Shown: positions 8,294 to 18,102, numbered from the stretch's first letter. The stretch: DNA of 64,000 nucleotides from Calothrix sp. PCC 6303 (GCF_000317435.1 NC_019751.1:992001-1056000); one strand, 5' to 3'. Translations and numbers: made by a program. The notes: generated by a model from the letters alone, not told the origin.

Positions 8294-8685
8294 ATTGAAT
8301 CTCGCCGAGTATTTTGTTGTTAAAAAAGTTGCCTGTTTTTAAATACAGGAATTTGAAGATAGTTAGTAGAATATCATCATAGCTTTACAATGGTCAGTAG
8401 ATAACCCAGTGTTAACACTGATATTACGCTGATTTTTTTAGTGTGTCAAAACTTCATAATACGTTTATCCGATTTTAAAGTTTACGCGATCGCTAAAACT
8501 ATCGGACAACATTAAAGGGATTAGTAACTTAGTATTTATCCAAAAGTTATCAGTAATGTATTTATAAAGGAGGAGCGAATCCTCGACTCCTCGAAATGCT
8601 ATGCTTCGGTAGGGGTAGTCAGTAAGCTTTAAGCCTAGTATCAGAAGCCGAAGATAAAATACGCTCGCTTCAAACTGATAATTGC
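8294..8685. other. 392-bp gap between divergent-spaced minus-strand genes
   Basis: No credible ORF. It contains a HIP1-like GCGATCGC core near 8487, and a GC-richer patch around 8570-8630 with short inverted repeats (AGGAG...CTCCT) resembling a dispersed cyanobacterial repeat. The promoter of the GDSL esterase should lie in the part next to 8294. Confidence 0.4.
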
Positions 8686-9717
8686 TTACAGATAACTAAT
8701 TAAATCAGTTGACTTAACTATCTTCATCCCCGCTTCTGCAAACTTCGCAAACGCCCTATCCGCCATCTCTGAATAGTCCACCACACCCGGAACCACCACA
8801 GGCGATGTACAGTCTTCCAATAAATGAATTTTTCTTGCCAAATTTGCATCAATTTGTTTAATTTCAGTTAACAAATCATCAATCGTCCAAGCTACACAAT
8901 GACTCTTTGCTTGTCCCGCAATGATAACGACATCATATGCAAGTAATTGTTGAATTAAAGCCGTATTTTTATGAGCAATGGGACGACTATCAAAACCTTC
9001 CAAAACCTCTGGACTTAAAACTGAATAATTTTCTGTTAACGGATTATTTCCTTTGATTTCAAACTGTGCTTGGCTATTTCTGGCAATACTGTGGAAGAAA
9101 ACTGCTTCCTCTACCGCAGAAACCACAGCATGACCAATTCCTCCTAACATCGAATGATAAGACCATACAGTCAAGGGATATTTACCATTTTCACTCAGTT
9201 GTTTAACATAATGGTAGGCATGTTTTGCTAAGAGTTCATAATCTAAATTTAAACTATAGCTGACAGATGGATTGACTTTCCAAATGCCACTATCAATATC
9301 TTCTGGAGTGATCATTGTTGCTGAAGGTATGGGATGCTCACCATTCTCATTTAACCAAAAAATGGGATGAAAAATTTGCATCGCTGTATGGGTATCCATG
9401 GTGGGAATAATTTTCGTAATGTCCCCCAAATTTCGATAAATAAACTCACAAAGACGCACATTATCTTCGATTGCCCCTCCACCAGATTTGCCCCCAACAA
9501 ATAGCTCAAAACCAGGAATACAAAATGTATTTTGTGGATCGATAATTAACAGGCAAACACTATTTTTATCTTCTGCCGCAGGCTTTATATGGTGTTGTTT
9601 CGCCCAACTTTCGGCGGCAATTGCACGTTCTTGATAAGGTACACGCCACACCTCCCCAACAGTGTCAGGATTAAAGTGGCTAGGAATAGGAAGTTGATTT
9701 TGGATTGAGTTAGTCAT
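8686..9717 (-). CDS. Isochorismatase/nicotinamidase-like cysteine hydrolase
   Basis: 343 residues, longer than typical nicotinamidases (about 210). The catalytic Asp is in LLIIDPQNTF (about 56-65), a metal/His region is PTMDTHTAMQIFHP, and the nucleophilic Cys is in IIAGQAKSHCVAWTIDDLL, matching the Asp-Lys-Cys layout of the isochorismatase-like superfamily. The extra length is at the N-terminus and in the middle. Specific substrate is not deducible. It is monocistronic, with about 270 bp of AT-rich sequence to the divergent ispG. Confidence 0.8.
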   Translation of the reverse strand: MTNSIQNQLPIPSHFNPDTVGEVWRVPYQERAIAAESWAKQHHIKPAAEDKNSVCLLIIDPQNTFCIPGFELFVGGKSGGGAIEDNVRLCEFIYRNLGDITKIIPTMDTHTAMQIFHPIFWLNENGEHPIPSATMITPEDIDSGIWKVNPSVSYSLNLDYELLAKHAYHYVKQLSENGKYPLTVWSYHSMLGGIGHAVVSAVEEAVFFHSIARNSQAQFEIKGNNPLTENYSVLSPEVLEGFDSRPIAHKNTALIQQLLAYDVVIIAGQAKSHCVAWTIDDLLTEIKQIDANLARKIHLLEDCTSPVVVPGVVDYSEMADRAFAKFAEAGMKIVKSTDLISYL

Positions 9718-9991
9718 ATCTAAATATATTGAAAACGTACTAATAATTTATACAAGCATAGCCCACCAACTTTATTTAAGTACTTGTACTAGCAATTTTC
9801 AATAATTTGTATTTAAATGGCATCATCCCCACAAATAATAAATCGCTCGAATTCAGAAAATCTCTAATTACTATGGTTATTGTTCTATTTTGTGCAGTTC
9901 TGTCACCCAAAGTTACTCTAACTGTGGCAATCTGAAAAACAGAGCGTTTTAAAATTTGATGCTTTCGCTACAAAATATTACCTACTAGGTT

Positions 9992-11218
9992 ATGCAAACC
10001 CTGTCTACCCCTACAAATCAAGATATTACAACCAATCAACCGACCTTTGATACTGCCATCAAGCGCCGCAAAACTCGCCCAGTAAAAGTGGGTGATATCA
10101 CAATTGGCGGTGGCTACCCTGTGGTGGTGCAGTCGATGATTAATGAGGATACCCTCGACATTGAGGGTTCAGTGGCGGCAATTCGTCGTCTACACGAAAT
10201 TGGCTGCGAAATTGTCCGCGTCACCGTTCCCAGCATGGCTCATGCTAAAGCGTTGGCGGAAATTAAGCAAAAGTTAAAACAAACTTACAAAGATGTGCCA
10301 ATTGTTGCTGACGTTCATCACAATGGGATGAAAATTGCCTTAGAAGTCGCCAAACATATTGAGAAAGTACGGATTAATCCCGGTTTGTATGTGTTTGAAA
10401 AACCAAGTACAACCAGAACTGAATATACCCCTGCCGAATTTGCCGAAATTGGCGAAAAAATCCGTGAAACCCTAGAGCCGTTGGTGGTATCCTTGCGTGA
10501 TCAAGGAAAATCCATGCGAATCGGTGTTAATCATGGTTCTTTGGCTGAAAGAATGCTCTTTACCTACGGTGATACTCCGGAAGGGATGGTGGAATCAGCA
10601 ATAGAATTTATTAAAATTTGTGAATCTTTGGATTTTCATAATATTGTCATCTCCATGAAAGCCTCACGGGTACCAGTAATGGTGGCTGCTTACCGCTTAA
10701 TGGTGAGGCGGATGGATGAGTTAGGGATGGATTATCCGCTGCATTTAGGTGTGACGGAAGCAGGTGATGGCGAATATGGCAGAATTAAATCAACCGCTGG
10801 AATTGCCACCCTACTTACCGATGGAATTGGCGATACCATTCGCGTATCTTTAACTGAAGCCCCAGAAAAAGAGATTCCTGTTTGTTACAGTATCTTGCAG
10901 GCTTTAGGATTAAGGAAGACAATGGTGGAGTATGTCGCCTGTCCTTCTTGCGGACGAACTCTATTTAACTTGGAGGAGGTACTGCATAAAGTCAGGGAAG
11001 CAACGAAACATTTAACAGGCTTAGATATTGCTGTTATGGGTTGCATTGTTAACGGACCTGGAGAAATGGCTGATGCTGACTATGGTTACGTTGGCAAAAC
11101 TCCCGGCTATATCTCACTGTATCGCGGTCGAGATGAAATTAAAAAAGTTCCAGAAAATATGGGTGTAGAAGAATTGATTAATTTGATTAAGGCTGATGGA
11201 CGTTGGGTGGAACCGTAA
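9992..11218 (+). CDS. ispG: 4-hydroxy-3-methylbut-2-enyl diphosphate synthase (ferredoxin type)
   Basis: 408 residues. IspG (GcpE) carries out the penultimate step of the MEP isoprenoid pathway, reductively opening the cyclodiphosphate ring with a [4Fe-4S] cluster; in cyanobacteria the electrons come from ferredoxin. Visible are the N-terminal TIM-barrel start [25 protein letters not shown], and the cluster ligands in CPSCGR and [10 protein letters not shown] near the C-terminus. Length is right for the bacterial two-domain form. It is followed after 150 bp by a carboxyl-terminal protease gene. Confidence 0.97.
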   Translation: MQTLSTPTNQDITTNQPTFDTAIKRRKTRPVKVGDITIGGGYPVVVQSMINEDTLDIEGSVAAIRRLHEIGCEIVRVTVPSMAHAKALAEIKQKLKQTYKDVPIVADVHHNGMKIALEVAKHIEKVRINPGLYVFEKPSTTRTEYTPAEFAEIGEKIRETLEPLVVSLRDQGKSMRIGVNHGSLAERMLFTYGDTPEGMVESAIEFIKICESLDFHNIVISMKASRVPVMVAAYRLMVRRMDELGMDYPLHLGVTEAGDGEYGRIKSTAGIATLLTDGIGDTIRVSLTEAPEKEIPVCYSILQALGLRKTMVEYVACPSCGRTLFNLEEVLHKVREATKHLTGLDIAVMGCIVNGPGEMADADYGYVGKTPGYISLYRGRDEIKKVPENMGVEELINLIKADGRWVEP

Positions 11219-11368
11219 ACGTACTTAGGAACCTTGATCACATTTCTTTTCGCCGGATTCAAGAAAATTTTTTGGAAATAAAACAATATGCTCAGTCAGT
11301 ACAGAATAAGCCTGTGCTAGATTGAGCATACTGACTATAATTTATTCCCTAGCCTTTGCAGCGTCATT

Positions 11369-12658
11369 ATGGTGATTACAAGAAGTGGACTTGTTTTGGG
11401 TGCTACGGCTGTGACGTTGACTACAATCGCGTTTACCAGTCTTGGTATACATTCCCAAGGGCAAGCCTTTCCATTTAAAGAAAGTCCTAAAGAATTAGTT
11501 GACGAAGTTTGGCAAATTATCCAGCGTCAATATGTGGATCCTACTTTCAATCAAGTTGATTGGCAGGCTGTTCGTAAGCAATATTTGAATAAATCTTATA
11601 AGAACAAACAAGAAGCTTATAAATCTATTCGAGAAATGCTGAAAATGTTGAATGATCCCTTCACTCGGTTTATGGATCCCAGTGAATTTAAAAATATGCA
11701 GGTTGATACTTCTGGAGAATTAACAGGCATTGGGATTCAAATTGGTTTGGATGAAAAAACCAAAAGACTGACTGTAATTTCCCCAATTGAGGATACACCA
11801 GCATTTAAAGCGGGTGTTTTAGCTAAGGATATGATTATTAAGATCAATGGCAAAAACACCGAGGGGATGGACACAAACCAAGCTGTATCTTTGATTCGCG
11901 GTGAAGCTGGAACCAAAGTAAATTTAACTATTTTACGGGGTAAACAGAGAAAGGAATTTAGTATTGCTAGGGCGAAAATCGAAATTCATCCAGTCAAGTT
12001 TTCGCAACAAAAAACCCCCATTGGGAATGTAGGGTACATTCGTCTCAACCAATTTAGCGCCAATGCTGCAAAGGAAATGCGGGATGCCATTAACGATTTA
12101 GAGAAAAAACAAATTGTAGGCTACGTTGTAGATTTACGTGGAAATCCTGGGGGCTTATTATTTGCAAGTGTCGAAATTTCGCGGATGTGGCTGGATAAGG
12201 GGACAATTGTTTCCACTAAAGATCGTCAAGGTGAACAAGAACGAGAAATTGCTAATGGTAGGGCTTTGACAAAGAAACCCTTAACTATTTTGGTAAATAA
12301 GGGTTCAGCTAGTGCCAGCGAAATTTTCTCTGGGGCAATCCAAGATAATAAGCGGGGTATTTTAGTGGGTTCGCAAACCTTTGGGAAAGGTTTAGTCCAA
12401 TCGGTGCGTCCTTTGGATGATGGTTCAGGCTTGGCAGTGACAATTGCTAAATACTTTACACCTAGTGGTCGTGATATTCACAAACATGGGATTGATCCTG
12501 ATATTAAGTTGGAGTTGACTCAGAAGCAGGAGGTCGAATTGTGGTTACGCGATCGCGTTAAGGTTGGAACTATGCAAGACCCGCAGTTTGCTAAAGCTGT
12601 GGAATCTTTGAAAAACCAAATCGCTGCCCAAGGCAACACCCAGGCACAAAACAAGTAG
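11369..12658 (+). CDS. Carboxyl-terminal processing protease (S41 family)
   Basis: 429 residues. An N-terminal hydrophobic segment (about 7-30) directs it to the thylakoid lumen or periplasm. A PDZ domain (about 110-190; LTGIGIQIGLD to VNLTILRG) precedes the S41 catalytic domain with Ser in KGSASASEIF and Lys in SQTFGKGLVQ, the Ser-Lys dyad. Cyanobacteria have several paralogues (CtpA, CtpB, CtpC). CtpA matures the D1 protein of photosystem II, but I cannot tell from motifs which paralogue this is. No transmembrane segment is seen apart from the N-terminal one. Confidence 0.92.
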   Translation: MVITRSGLVLGATAVTLTTIAFTSLGIHSQGQAFPFKESPKELVDEVWQIIQRQYVDPTFNQVDWQAVRKQYLNKSYKNKQEAYKSIREMLKMLNDPFTRFMDPSEFKNMQVDTSGELTGIGIQIGLDEKTKRLTVISPIEDTPAFKAGVLAKDMIIKINGKNTEGMDTNQAVSLIRGEAGTKVNLTILRGKQRKEFSIARAKIEIHPVKFSQQKTPIGNVGYIRLNQFSANAAKEMRDAINDLEKKQIVGYVVDLRGNPGGLLFASVEISRMWLDKGTIVSTKDRQGEQEREIANGRALTKKPLTILVNKGSASASEIFSGAIQDNKRGILVGSQTFGKGLVQSVRPLDDGSGLAVTIAKYFTPSGRDIHKHGIDPDIKLELTQKQEVELWLRDRVKVGTMQDPQFAKAVESLKNQIAAQGNTQAQNK

Positions 12659-12687
12659 CGTGGGAAATTAGTCAACTAATTAGTCAA

Positions 12688-12879
12688 CTATTGAGGTTGA
12701 CATTTCCCAGCACGGATTAATCCGATGCGATGCGCGATCGCATCTTCCCTAGAATCATATGGACCCCATCTTTCTGATATTTCCATATTCTGCTCCTCAG
12801 TCATTTCCTTACTGGGGATAATCTCACATGTTTGTGTGGATAGCTTGAAAATATACCATTTCTGTTGATATTCCACCAT
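12688..12879 (-). CDS. Small conserved-looking hypothetical protein
   Basis: 63 residues from the ATG at 12879, preceded by GGAATAATT as a possible ribosome-binding site; a longer reading to 12939 is possible but unlikely. It begins VEYQQKWYIFKL, a beta-strand-rich start, and ends in a helix with SREDAIAHRIGLIRAGKCQP. I do not recognise a family and no catalytic motif is seen. The Trp/Tyr-rich N-terminus and the DSREDAIAHRIGLIRAG pattern look like real protein rather than a chance ORF. Confidence 0.6.
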   Translation of the reverse strand: MVEYQQKWYIFKLSTQTCEIIPSKEMTEEQNMEISERWGPYDSREDAIAHRIGLIRAGKCQPQ

Positions 12880-13247
12880 AATTATTCCAGCGCAGTTGGA
12901 GATATAATGAATTTTCTGACATCGCTGATACAAAGGCAATAATACAAAGGTAATATTTGATAACTTTTATTGCGGCATCCCTGTGGCGTTTTCTCTGTAT
13001 TAATACTGCTACAAACACAACATTTAAGCTAAAAATAATGCTTTGTAGTTATAAATATCAGTAATTTTCTTGAGCTAACAAATCAAAAATCTACACATTT
13101 GGTATTACTTTCAGTAACATGACATGATCTTTAGCAACTCTTCAAAAGATAACTAGAGAAAATTACCTGGTGATAGCTCAATTTTAATGTCAATAATAGA
13201 TTAAAGAAAATGCTCTCCATCCTTTTTGTGCAGCGAGTTGACAGTAC
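12880..13247. other. 368-bp gap upstream of the Ser/Thr kinase
   Basis: AT-rich with no supported gene. It probably contains divergent promoters for the small hypothetical gene and the kinase. No clear terminator, repeat or RNA gene seen. Confidence 0.4.
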
Positions 13248-14855
13248 ATGAGCTACTGCTTAAATCCCAATTGTCCAAATCCAGAAAATCTAACTTGTAG
13301 CGATAAGTGTCAAGCTTGTGGTTCATCACTACTGCTGCGCGATCGTTATCGGGTGCTCAAAGCGTTAGGTCAAGGCGGCTTTGGGGCTACCTTTATTGCC
13401 CGCGATGAAGTACTACCAGGACAACCAAGTTGTGTAATTAAACAGCTACGACCAACCGCAACCGCACCACATGTTTTAGAAATGGCGCGGGAACTGTTTG
13501 AGCGTGAAGCTGTCACCCTTGGCAAAATTGGCAATCATCCCCAAGTTCCCCGTTTGCTGGATTATTTTGAATCCGGTGAACAATTTTACCTTGTTCAAGA
13601 GTATATCAGTGGTGCAACTTTACAACAGGAGGTCAAAGCCAAAGGACAATGCAGTGAAACTTCAGTTAAGGAATTTTTAACTGACATTCTGCCCCTTCTA
13701 CAATACATCCACAGTCAGAAGGTAATTCATCGAGATATCAAACCAGCAAATTTGATTCGTCGCGCTCAAGATAGTCGATTAGTTTTGATTGACTTCGGGG
13801 CTGTAAAAAACCAAGTCAGCCAAACTTTGGCTTTACGATCTGGGCAAACAGCTTTAACAGCCTATGCCATAGGTACACCAGGATTTGCCCCTCCCGAACA
13901 AATGGCAATGCGTCCAGTTTATTCCAGTGATATTTACGCACTGGGAGTAACTTGTATTTATTTGCTAACTGCTAAATCTCCAAAAGATTTGGATTACAAT
14001 CCCACTACTGGGGAGATGATGTGGGAACACTTAGTTCAAGTCAGTCCACATTTAAGTGGTGTAATTCGGAAAATGTTAGAAGTTTCTGTACGTAGCCGCT
14101 TCCAATCGGCTGACGAAGTTCTCAAGGCTTTAGAAATGGAGCCATATCTCCAAGATTTGGAAAAAGGTATGGTATCTCGTCCTGTAGATGTTACAAAAAA
14201 AGGTTCTGGTAAGCGCTTTGAAGATTCAGGAATTCTCAATAACCATGCTTCAGTGGGCTTTTCCAGTGGAGGTGTTGCCCAGGTTGCAGCCGCAATTAGA
14301 GCTAGAAGAGCAAAATTAGTTGAAGCCACTGCTAGTGGTAATCAACGCTCAACCGTATCTAAATTAGCCACATGGAATCAAGAAAGCACTAATGCGACTA
14401 GTGGTTCTAAATCCCAAAGTGTTCGTCAGTTCAATACTGAGGGTTTATTATCTGCCTATACCAAAGGTAGACGTGATTTTGCCTCCTACAATTTAGCTTT
14501 GCTAAATTTACAAGGAATTGATTTATCAGAGGCAAACTTCCATGCTTCAGTTTTAGAAAGAGCTAATTTACAGGGTTCTAATCTATATAACAGTGATTTT
14601 GGTCGTGCCAGTCTCAACCGCGCTAACCTCAAGGATGCAAATCTAAATAAGGCTTATTTGAGTCATGCTGACTTAGAAGGTGCCGATTTACGTGGTGCTG
14701 ATCTAAGTTATGCATATTTAAATCATGCTAACTTACGAGGAGCAAATCTGTGTGGTGCTAATCTTACTGGTGCCAAAGTTTCTGATGAACAACTGGTATT
14801 AGCAAAAACAAATTGGATGACGGTACGACCTAATGGTAAACGCGGTTTGTTATAG
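13248..14855 (+). CDS. Ser/Thr protein kinase with zinc-ribbon-like N-terminus and pentapeptide repeats
   Basis: 535 residues. The N-terminus has paired cysteines (CLNPNCPNPENLTCSDKCQACG), a probable zinc-binding motif. The Hanks-type kinase domain (about 30-300) has glycine loop GQGGFGATF, Lys in CVIKQL, catalytic loop HRDIKPANL and DFGA. After a linker, about residues 415-520 are pentapeptide repeats of the A(D/N)Lxx type (ANLQGSNLYNSDFGRASLNRANL and on). The same architecture is found in SpkB of Synechocystis, linked to motility and oxidative stress; orthology is inferred only from architecture. No transmembrane helix, so probably cytosolic. It stands alone. Confidence 0.9.
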   Translation: MSYCLNPNCPNPENLTCSDKCQACGSSLLLRDRYRVLKALGQGGFGATFIARDEVLPGQPSCVIKQLRPTATAPHVLEMARELFEREAVTLGKIGNHPQVPRLLDYFESGEQFYLVQEYISGATLQQEVKAKGQCSETSVKEFLTDILPLLQYIHSQKVIHRDIKPANLIRRAQDSRLVLIDFGAVKNQVSQTLALRSGQTALTAYAIGTPGFAPPEQMAMRPVYSSDIYALGVTCIYLLTAKSPKDLDYNPTTGEMMWEHLVQVSPHLSGVIRKMLEVSVRSRFQSADEVLKALEMEPYLQDLEKGMVSRPVDVTKKGSGKRFEDSGILNNHASVGFSSGGVAQVAAAIRARRAKLVEATASGNQRSTVSKLATWNQESTNATSGSKSQSVRQFNTEGLLSAYTKGRRDFASYNLALLNLQGIDLSEANFHASVLERANLQGSNLYNSDFGRASLNRANLKDANLNKAYLSHADLEGADLRGADLSYAYLNHANLRGANLCGANLTGAKVSDEQLVLAKTNWMTVRPNGKRGLL

Positions 14856-15674
14856 TGGAAGGCTTTGGGCTTGATTTCAAAGTCAGCCCGAAGCTTCTAT
14901 TTGTAGACGATAGCAACCTGTTAACTAATGACAAAGATTTATTAATGCCAAATTAAATTTAACTTCCATCAATATTTCAATAAATTAAGAAAGACTAATA
15001 AATAAAATATTAAATTAAAAAAAACGATGATATTTTGTATAAATGTAAATATAAATTTTGTTTGCTCAAAAAAATAATTAATTACTAAATAATGTATCTG
15101 AGATGAATATCACTAAGATAATACTTTAGGCTTATCTAGCCTTCTTGGTAGGTTCCAGCTTGGGGACGTATTCTGAGAGACCCCACCCCCGGCAAATCCC
15201 CCAATCATCGTTTCCTAGCCTGGAAGTTGCGAGCTAGTTAGGGTAAAGGCTATGCCTTAACTTAGTGCCATTCGTATATGAGCTACAGCAAATTGGCATG
15301 GTGTACAGAACTACTGGTTTATAGAACATACTTAGCAATGTGGGTTGAATCAAGTACAACAGTAGCCTGCATAAGCGGAGAATAACGCACCATTCCAAGT
15401 TTTATGACAATTACAGGCTAGAGCGTTCCAACAAATGAGTGATCAAAAATCCTTAGGATTTGATACTCCCCGGCATAAATGCAGGAGGATTCTTGCTTCA
15501 CTCAGACAACTTAAACTTTTTTCAAACATCAGACCTGATTTATATAGTTAATCAATTATTTAGTAAAAGGAAAATATAGCATTCTAACCCTTCTGATAGA
15601 GGTGGTAGTAACAGTTATAGCTAAATTATGATGCCACGAAGCTAGTGTATCGGATTGTAAGTAAGGGAAAATTT
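14856..15674. other. Long non-coding gap with nested hairpins, possible TnpB-element 3' remnant
   Basis: No ORF above background on either strand. The first 250 bp are AT-rich. From about 15125 to 15510 the sequence is GC-richer and rich in stems: CTAGC...GCTAG near 15217, an imperfect GTTAGGG...CCTTAAC near 15238, then GAGTGATCAAAAATCC against GGATTTGATACTC (about 15437-15468), a following CCCCGGCAT / ATGCAGGAGG stem, and an outer TGAGTGA...TCACTCA pair. The GATACTCCCCGGC...GGATTCTTGCTTC layout resembles the right end of IS200/IS605-type elements, where omega RNA is made. No tnpB is present, so this would be a degenerate or non-autonomous remnant, or an unrelated structured RNA. Confidence 0.4.
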
Positions 15675-15726
15675 ATGACCGATGTTAGAAACCTAGACTT
15701 TTTATTAAATCAAGGCTTACCGAATT

Positions 15727-16449
15727 ATGGTCGAGTTTTTAGAAAGAAAGCTAGAACAACAACTGTATCTATATCAAAGTTTTCTTAAGATATATGAGCA
15801 TCACAGCAGTCTTCTAGATGAAATCCTTCAATTAGAAAACCCATGTCAACCGTCATTTGGGACTAGAAACGATCTCTATATTGAGGGTGTCGTCAACGAT
15901 TCCACTATTTCCTTGGTGACAAACCTATGGGAGGATCAAACAATTACCTTAAGACAGTCACAACAAATCTGGACGTTAGGACGCGATCGCATCAACGGAA
16001 TTCACATTGATAATCCTTATGTGTCACGTTATCATGCCATGATTAGATTTTCTGAGGATGAACAAAGCTTTTATTTGGTAGATTTAAACAGCACTAATGG
16101 TTCTTTTATCAATGGTGAAAGGGTTTATCAGCCGACTAAACTTAAAGAAAGCGATCGCATTCGTCTAGGAACCCTAACTTTTTCGTTTTTTTTGAATACA
16201 ACTACTAAGTTTTTACCAGATATCTCAGTTAAATTACTGATCCAGTCCAATTCCGAACAAGATGCTGATGTCAAAACTTTCAACTATTCATCTCCAAAAA
16301 CCAGAATTCTTGACGAACAAGCAGATGATACCTTGGATATGTTACATAGTATCGGTGTAATGAACCAGGAATCACCAGCCACATCTATCTCAAAATTACT
16401 CAATGTTGAACCCAAATCGGAGATTTTAGATTACTTTCTGGGGAAATAA
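15727..16449 (+). CDS. FHA-domain protein
   Basis: 240 residues. A short helical N-terminus (about 1-45) is followed by a forkhead-associated domain (about 60-150) with the phosphothreonine-binding residues GRDRINGIHIDNPYVSRYHAMI and LVDLNSTNGSFING. The C-terminal 80 residues are low in motifs. FHA domains read Ser/Thr kinase output, and a Hanks kinase lies 0.9 kb upstream, although the long gap argues against an operon. A good ribosome-binding site (AAGGGAAAATTT) precedes another ATG at 15675 in a different frame, opening a 37-codon ORF that overlaps this start; translational coupling or a frame error should be considered. Confidence 0.85.
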   Translation: MVEFLERKLEQQLYLYQSFLKIYEHHSSLLDEILQLENPCQPSFGTRNDLYIEGVVNDSTISLVTNLWEDQTITLRQSQQIWTLGRDRINGIHIDNPYVSRYHAMIRFSEDEQSFYLVDLNSTNGSFINGERVYQPTKLKESDRIRLGTLTFSFFLNTTTKFLPDISVKLLIQSNSEQDADVKTFNYSSPKTRILDEQADDTLDMLHSIGVMNQESPATSISKLLNVEPKSEILDYFLGK

Positions 16450-16450
16450 T

Positions 16451-16530
16451 ACCGATTTCAAAAATCATTGCAACAGATCCAGCGGTAGAGACGCAGCACT
16501 GCTACGTCTCTACAACCGTCATTTTTATAT
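16451..16530. repeat. MITE-like hairpin repeat (GTAGAGACG family), copy 2
   Basis: The centre 16485-16513 is a 14-bp stem with one mismatch (GTAGAGACGcAGCA / TGCTaCGTCTCTAC). The left flank ACCGATTTCAAAAATCATTG matches the left flank of the copy at 6437. It lies between the convergent FHA and recA genes and may help terminate both. Confidence 0.65.
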
Positions 16531-16540
16531 TGACATACCC

Positions 16541-17623
16541 CTAGTCTTGTTCTAACTCTTCGTCATCTTCTTCATCCTCTGGATCTGGTTTACCCACAGA
16601 ATTAGCTGAAACTACAGCACCCATATCAAGTTTTTCTTTAACTAACTTCTTGATTTCTTCTGCTAGTTCGGGTTTTTCTTCTACATATTTGATGGCGTTA
16701 TCACGTCCTTGAGAAATATTATCGCCTTTGTAGCTATACCATGCACCTTTACGGGTAAGGATCCCAGTTTCTTCTGCCAAGTCTACCAAGCAGCCGATAG
16801 TAGATACCCCTTTCCCGAAAATAATATCAAATTCAGCGATTCTGAATGGTGGTGCAACTTTATTTTTGGCAACTTTGACTTTAACTCGGTTGCCGAATTC
16901 TTCAGTACCTTTTTTCAAAGTTTGAATTCGACGAATATCCAAGCGGACTGATGCGTAGTATTTTAAGGCATTACCACCAGTAGTGGTTTCTGGGTTTCCA
17001 TAGCTGACACCGATTTTCATCCGCAACTGGTTAATAAAGATGACGGTGCAACCAGATTTACCAATATTGCCAGTAATCTTACGTAGAGCTTGGCTCATCA
17101 AACGTGCCTGTAAGCCGACGTGAGTATCACCCATTTCCCCTTCAATTTCTGCCCGTGGTACCAGTGCAGCGACTGAATCAATAACTACAATATCAACGGC
17201 AGCAGAGCGCACTAGCTGATCTACAATCTCTAGGGCAGATTCTCCAGTATCAGGTTGGGAAATTAATAAATTTGCAATATCAACGCCTAATGCACCGGCA
17301 TAGGTTGGATCTAGAGCATGTTCTGCATCAATGTAGGCGGCAATTCCGCCAGTTTTTTGGATTTCGGCAACTGCATGTAAAGCTACAGTTGTTTTCCCTG
17401 AACTTTCTGGTCCGTAGATTTCAATTACCCTACCCTTTGGTAAACCACCCCCCAAGGCTAAATCTAAAGTTAGCGCTCCCGTAGAGACAGTTTCCACCTT
17501 CATCCGGGTAGCATCACCTAGACGCATGATTGTACCCTTACCAAAGGTTTTCTCAATTTGTCCGAGTACCATGGTGAGAGCTTTTTGCTTACCTGCATTG
17601 TTATCGGTAGTATTCGCAGCCAT
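16541..17623 (-). CDS. recA: Recombinase RecA
   Basis: 360 residues, the usual bacterial length. RecA forms filaments on single-stranded DNA, drives strand exchange in repair, and triggers LexA self-cleavage. Walker [10 protein letters not shown] is at 71-79; [21 protein letters not shown] contains Walker B, and [11 protein letters not shown] and the loop around [14 protein letters not shown] are the DNA-binding loops. The C-terminus is strongly acidic ([14 protein letters not shown]), as expected. It is monocistronic, with a LexA-box-like site 59-72 bp upstream. Confidence 0.98.
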   Translation of the reverse strand: MAANTTDNNAGKQKALTMVLGQIEKTFGKGTIMRLGDATRMKVETVSTGALTLDLALGGGLPKGRVIEIYGPESSGKTTVALHAVAEIQKTGGIAAYIDAEHALDPTYAGALGVDIANLLISQPDTGESALEIVDQLVRSAAVDIVVIDSVAALVPRAEIEGEMGDTHVGLQARLMSQALRKITGNIGKSGCTVIFINQLRMKIGVSYGNPETTTGGNALKYYASVRLDIRRIQTLKKGTEEFGNRVKVKVAKNKVAPPFRIAEFDIIFGKGVSTIGCLVDLAEETGILTRKGAWYSYKGDNISQGRDNAIKYVEEKPELAEEIKKLVKEKLDMGAVVSANSVGKPDPEDEEDDEELEQD

Positions 17624-17681
17624 TCTCGCCTCTAAAAATATATGAGTTATTACTTGGGAATCTTAGCTTAATGATCTAAAT

Positions 17682-17695
17682 AGAACAGATATACT
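17682..17695 (-). promoter_or_regulatory. Putative LexA box upstream of recA
   Basis: Read on the recA strand, AGTATATCTGTTCT matches the cyanobacterial LexA box RGTACNNNDGTWCB (reported for Anabaena) at all but one defined position (T for C at position 5). It lies 59-72 bases before the recA start codon, a plausible operator position. Confidence 0.5.
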
Positions 17696-17887
17696 ATCTT
17701 AGTCTAAAAATACGAAAAAGTCAGGCTATGAAGAAAAATCATGAAAATATAGTACAGCAATAGTCTTTGTAAGGAGCAATTCTTACGAAATTGGAGGAAA
17801 CATGTGAGGTTTATTAATCACGTTTGGGACTTCCAATTAAATAATTATCCAATTTTCTATTGTGGAAGAGGCATCCGAATCTTTTCG

Positions 17888-17968
17888 GGCAAGACTTCGG
17901 CGTGAGCGCTCAGTCCTTACCTCCGGTACACTTCGTTCCGACAGGCTCAGGAAGCATCGAACGCTGCC
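17888..17968. repeat. 81-bp dispersed repeat, copy 1
   Basis: It starts GGCAAGACTTCGGCGTGAGC and ends CATCGAACGCTGCC. The copy at 36971-37051, same orientation, differs at one base (G for C near the end). It is much more GC-rich than its surroundings and intergenic in both places. Confidence 0.85.
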
Positions 17969-18054
17969 CAAACCACAGGATATTTGATTTTCTGGAATTC
18001 CCTTTGGGAGTTTAACCATCGTCGTTGTCAAAACAGTCTTGTTGACCTGAATGA

Positions 18055-18102
18055 ACAAAAAAGCAGCATAGAGAATTTGTGTCCTCGGATATATGCTGCT
18101 TC
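18055..18102 (-). terminator. Intrinsic terminator of petF
   Basis: On the minus strand AAGCAGCATA pairs perfectly with TATGCTGCTT (18062-18071 with 18093-18102), a 10-bp stem, followed by seven T. It lies 50 bp after the petF stop codon. Confidence 0.85.

Larger units (their letters stand above)
17624..18056. other. Gap between recA and petF
   Basis: It holds the recA promoter region, including the LexA-like site, then an 81-bp dispersed repeat (17888-17968). The rest is AT-rich with no gene. A weak minus-strand reading frame across the repeat is not considered real. Confidence 0.5.

Noticed and set aside
15125-15510. Riboswitch (TPP or cobalamin)
   Set aside because: A CTGAGA motif is present near 15171, but the second TPP domain and the cobalamin box are absent.
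17837-18058. 73-residue minus-strand ORF near petF
   Set aside because: It runs through the 81-bp dispersed repeat; the sequence is repeat-derived and has no ribosome-binding site.
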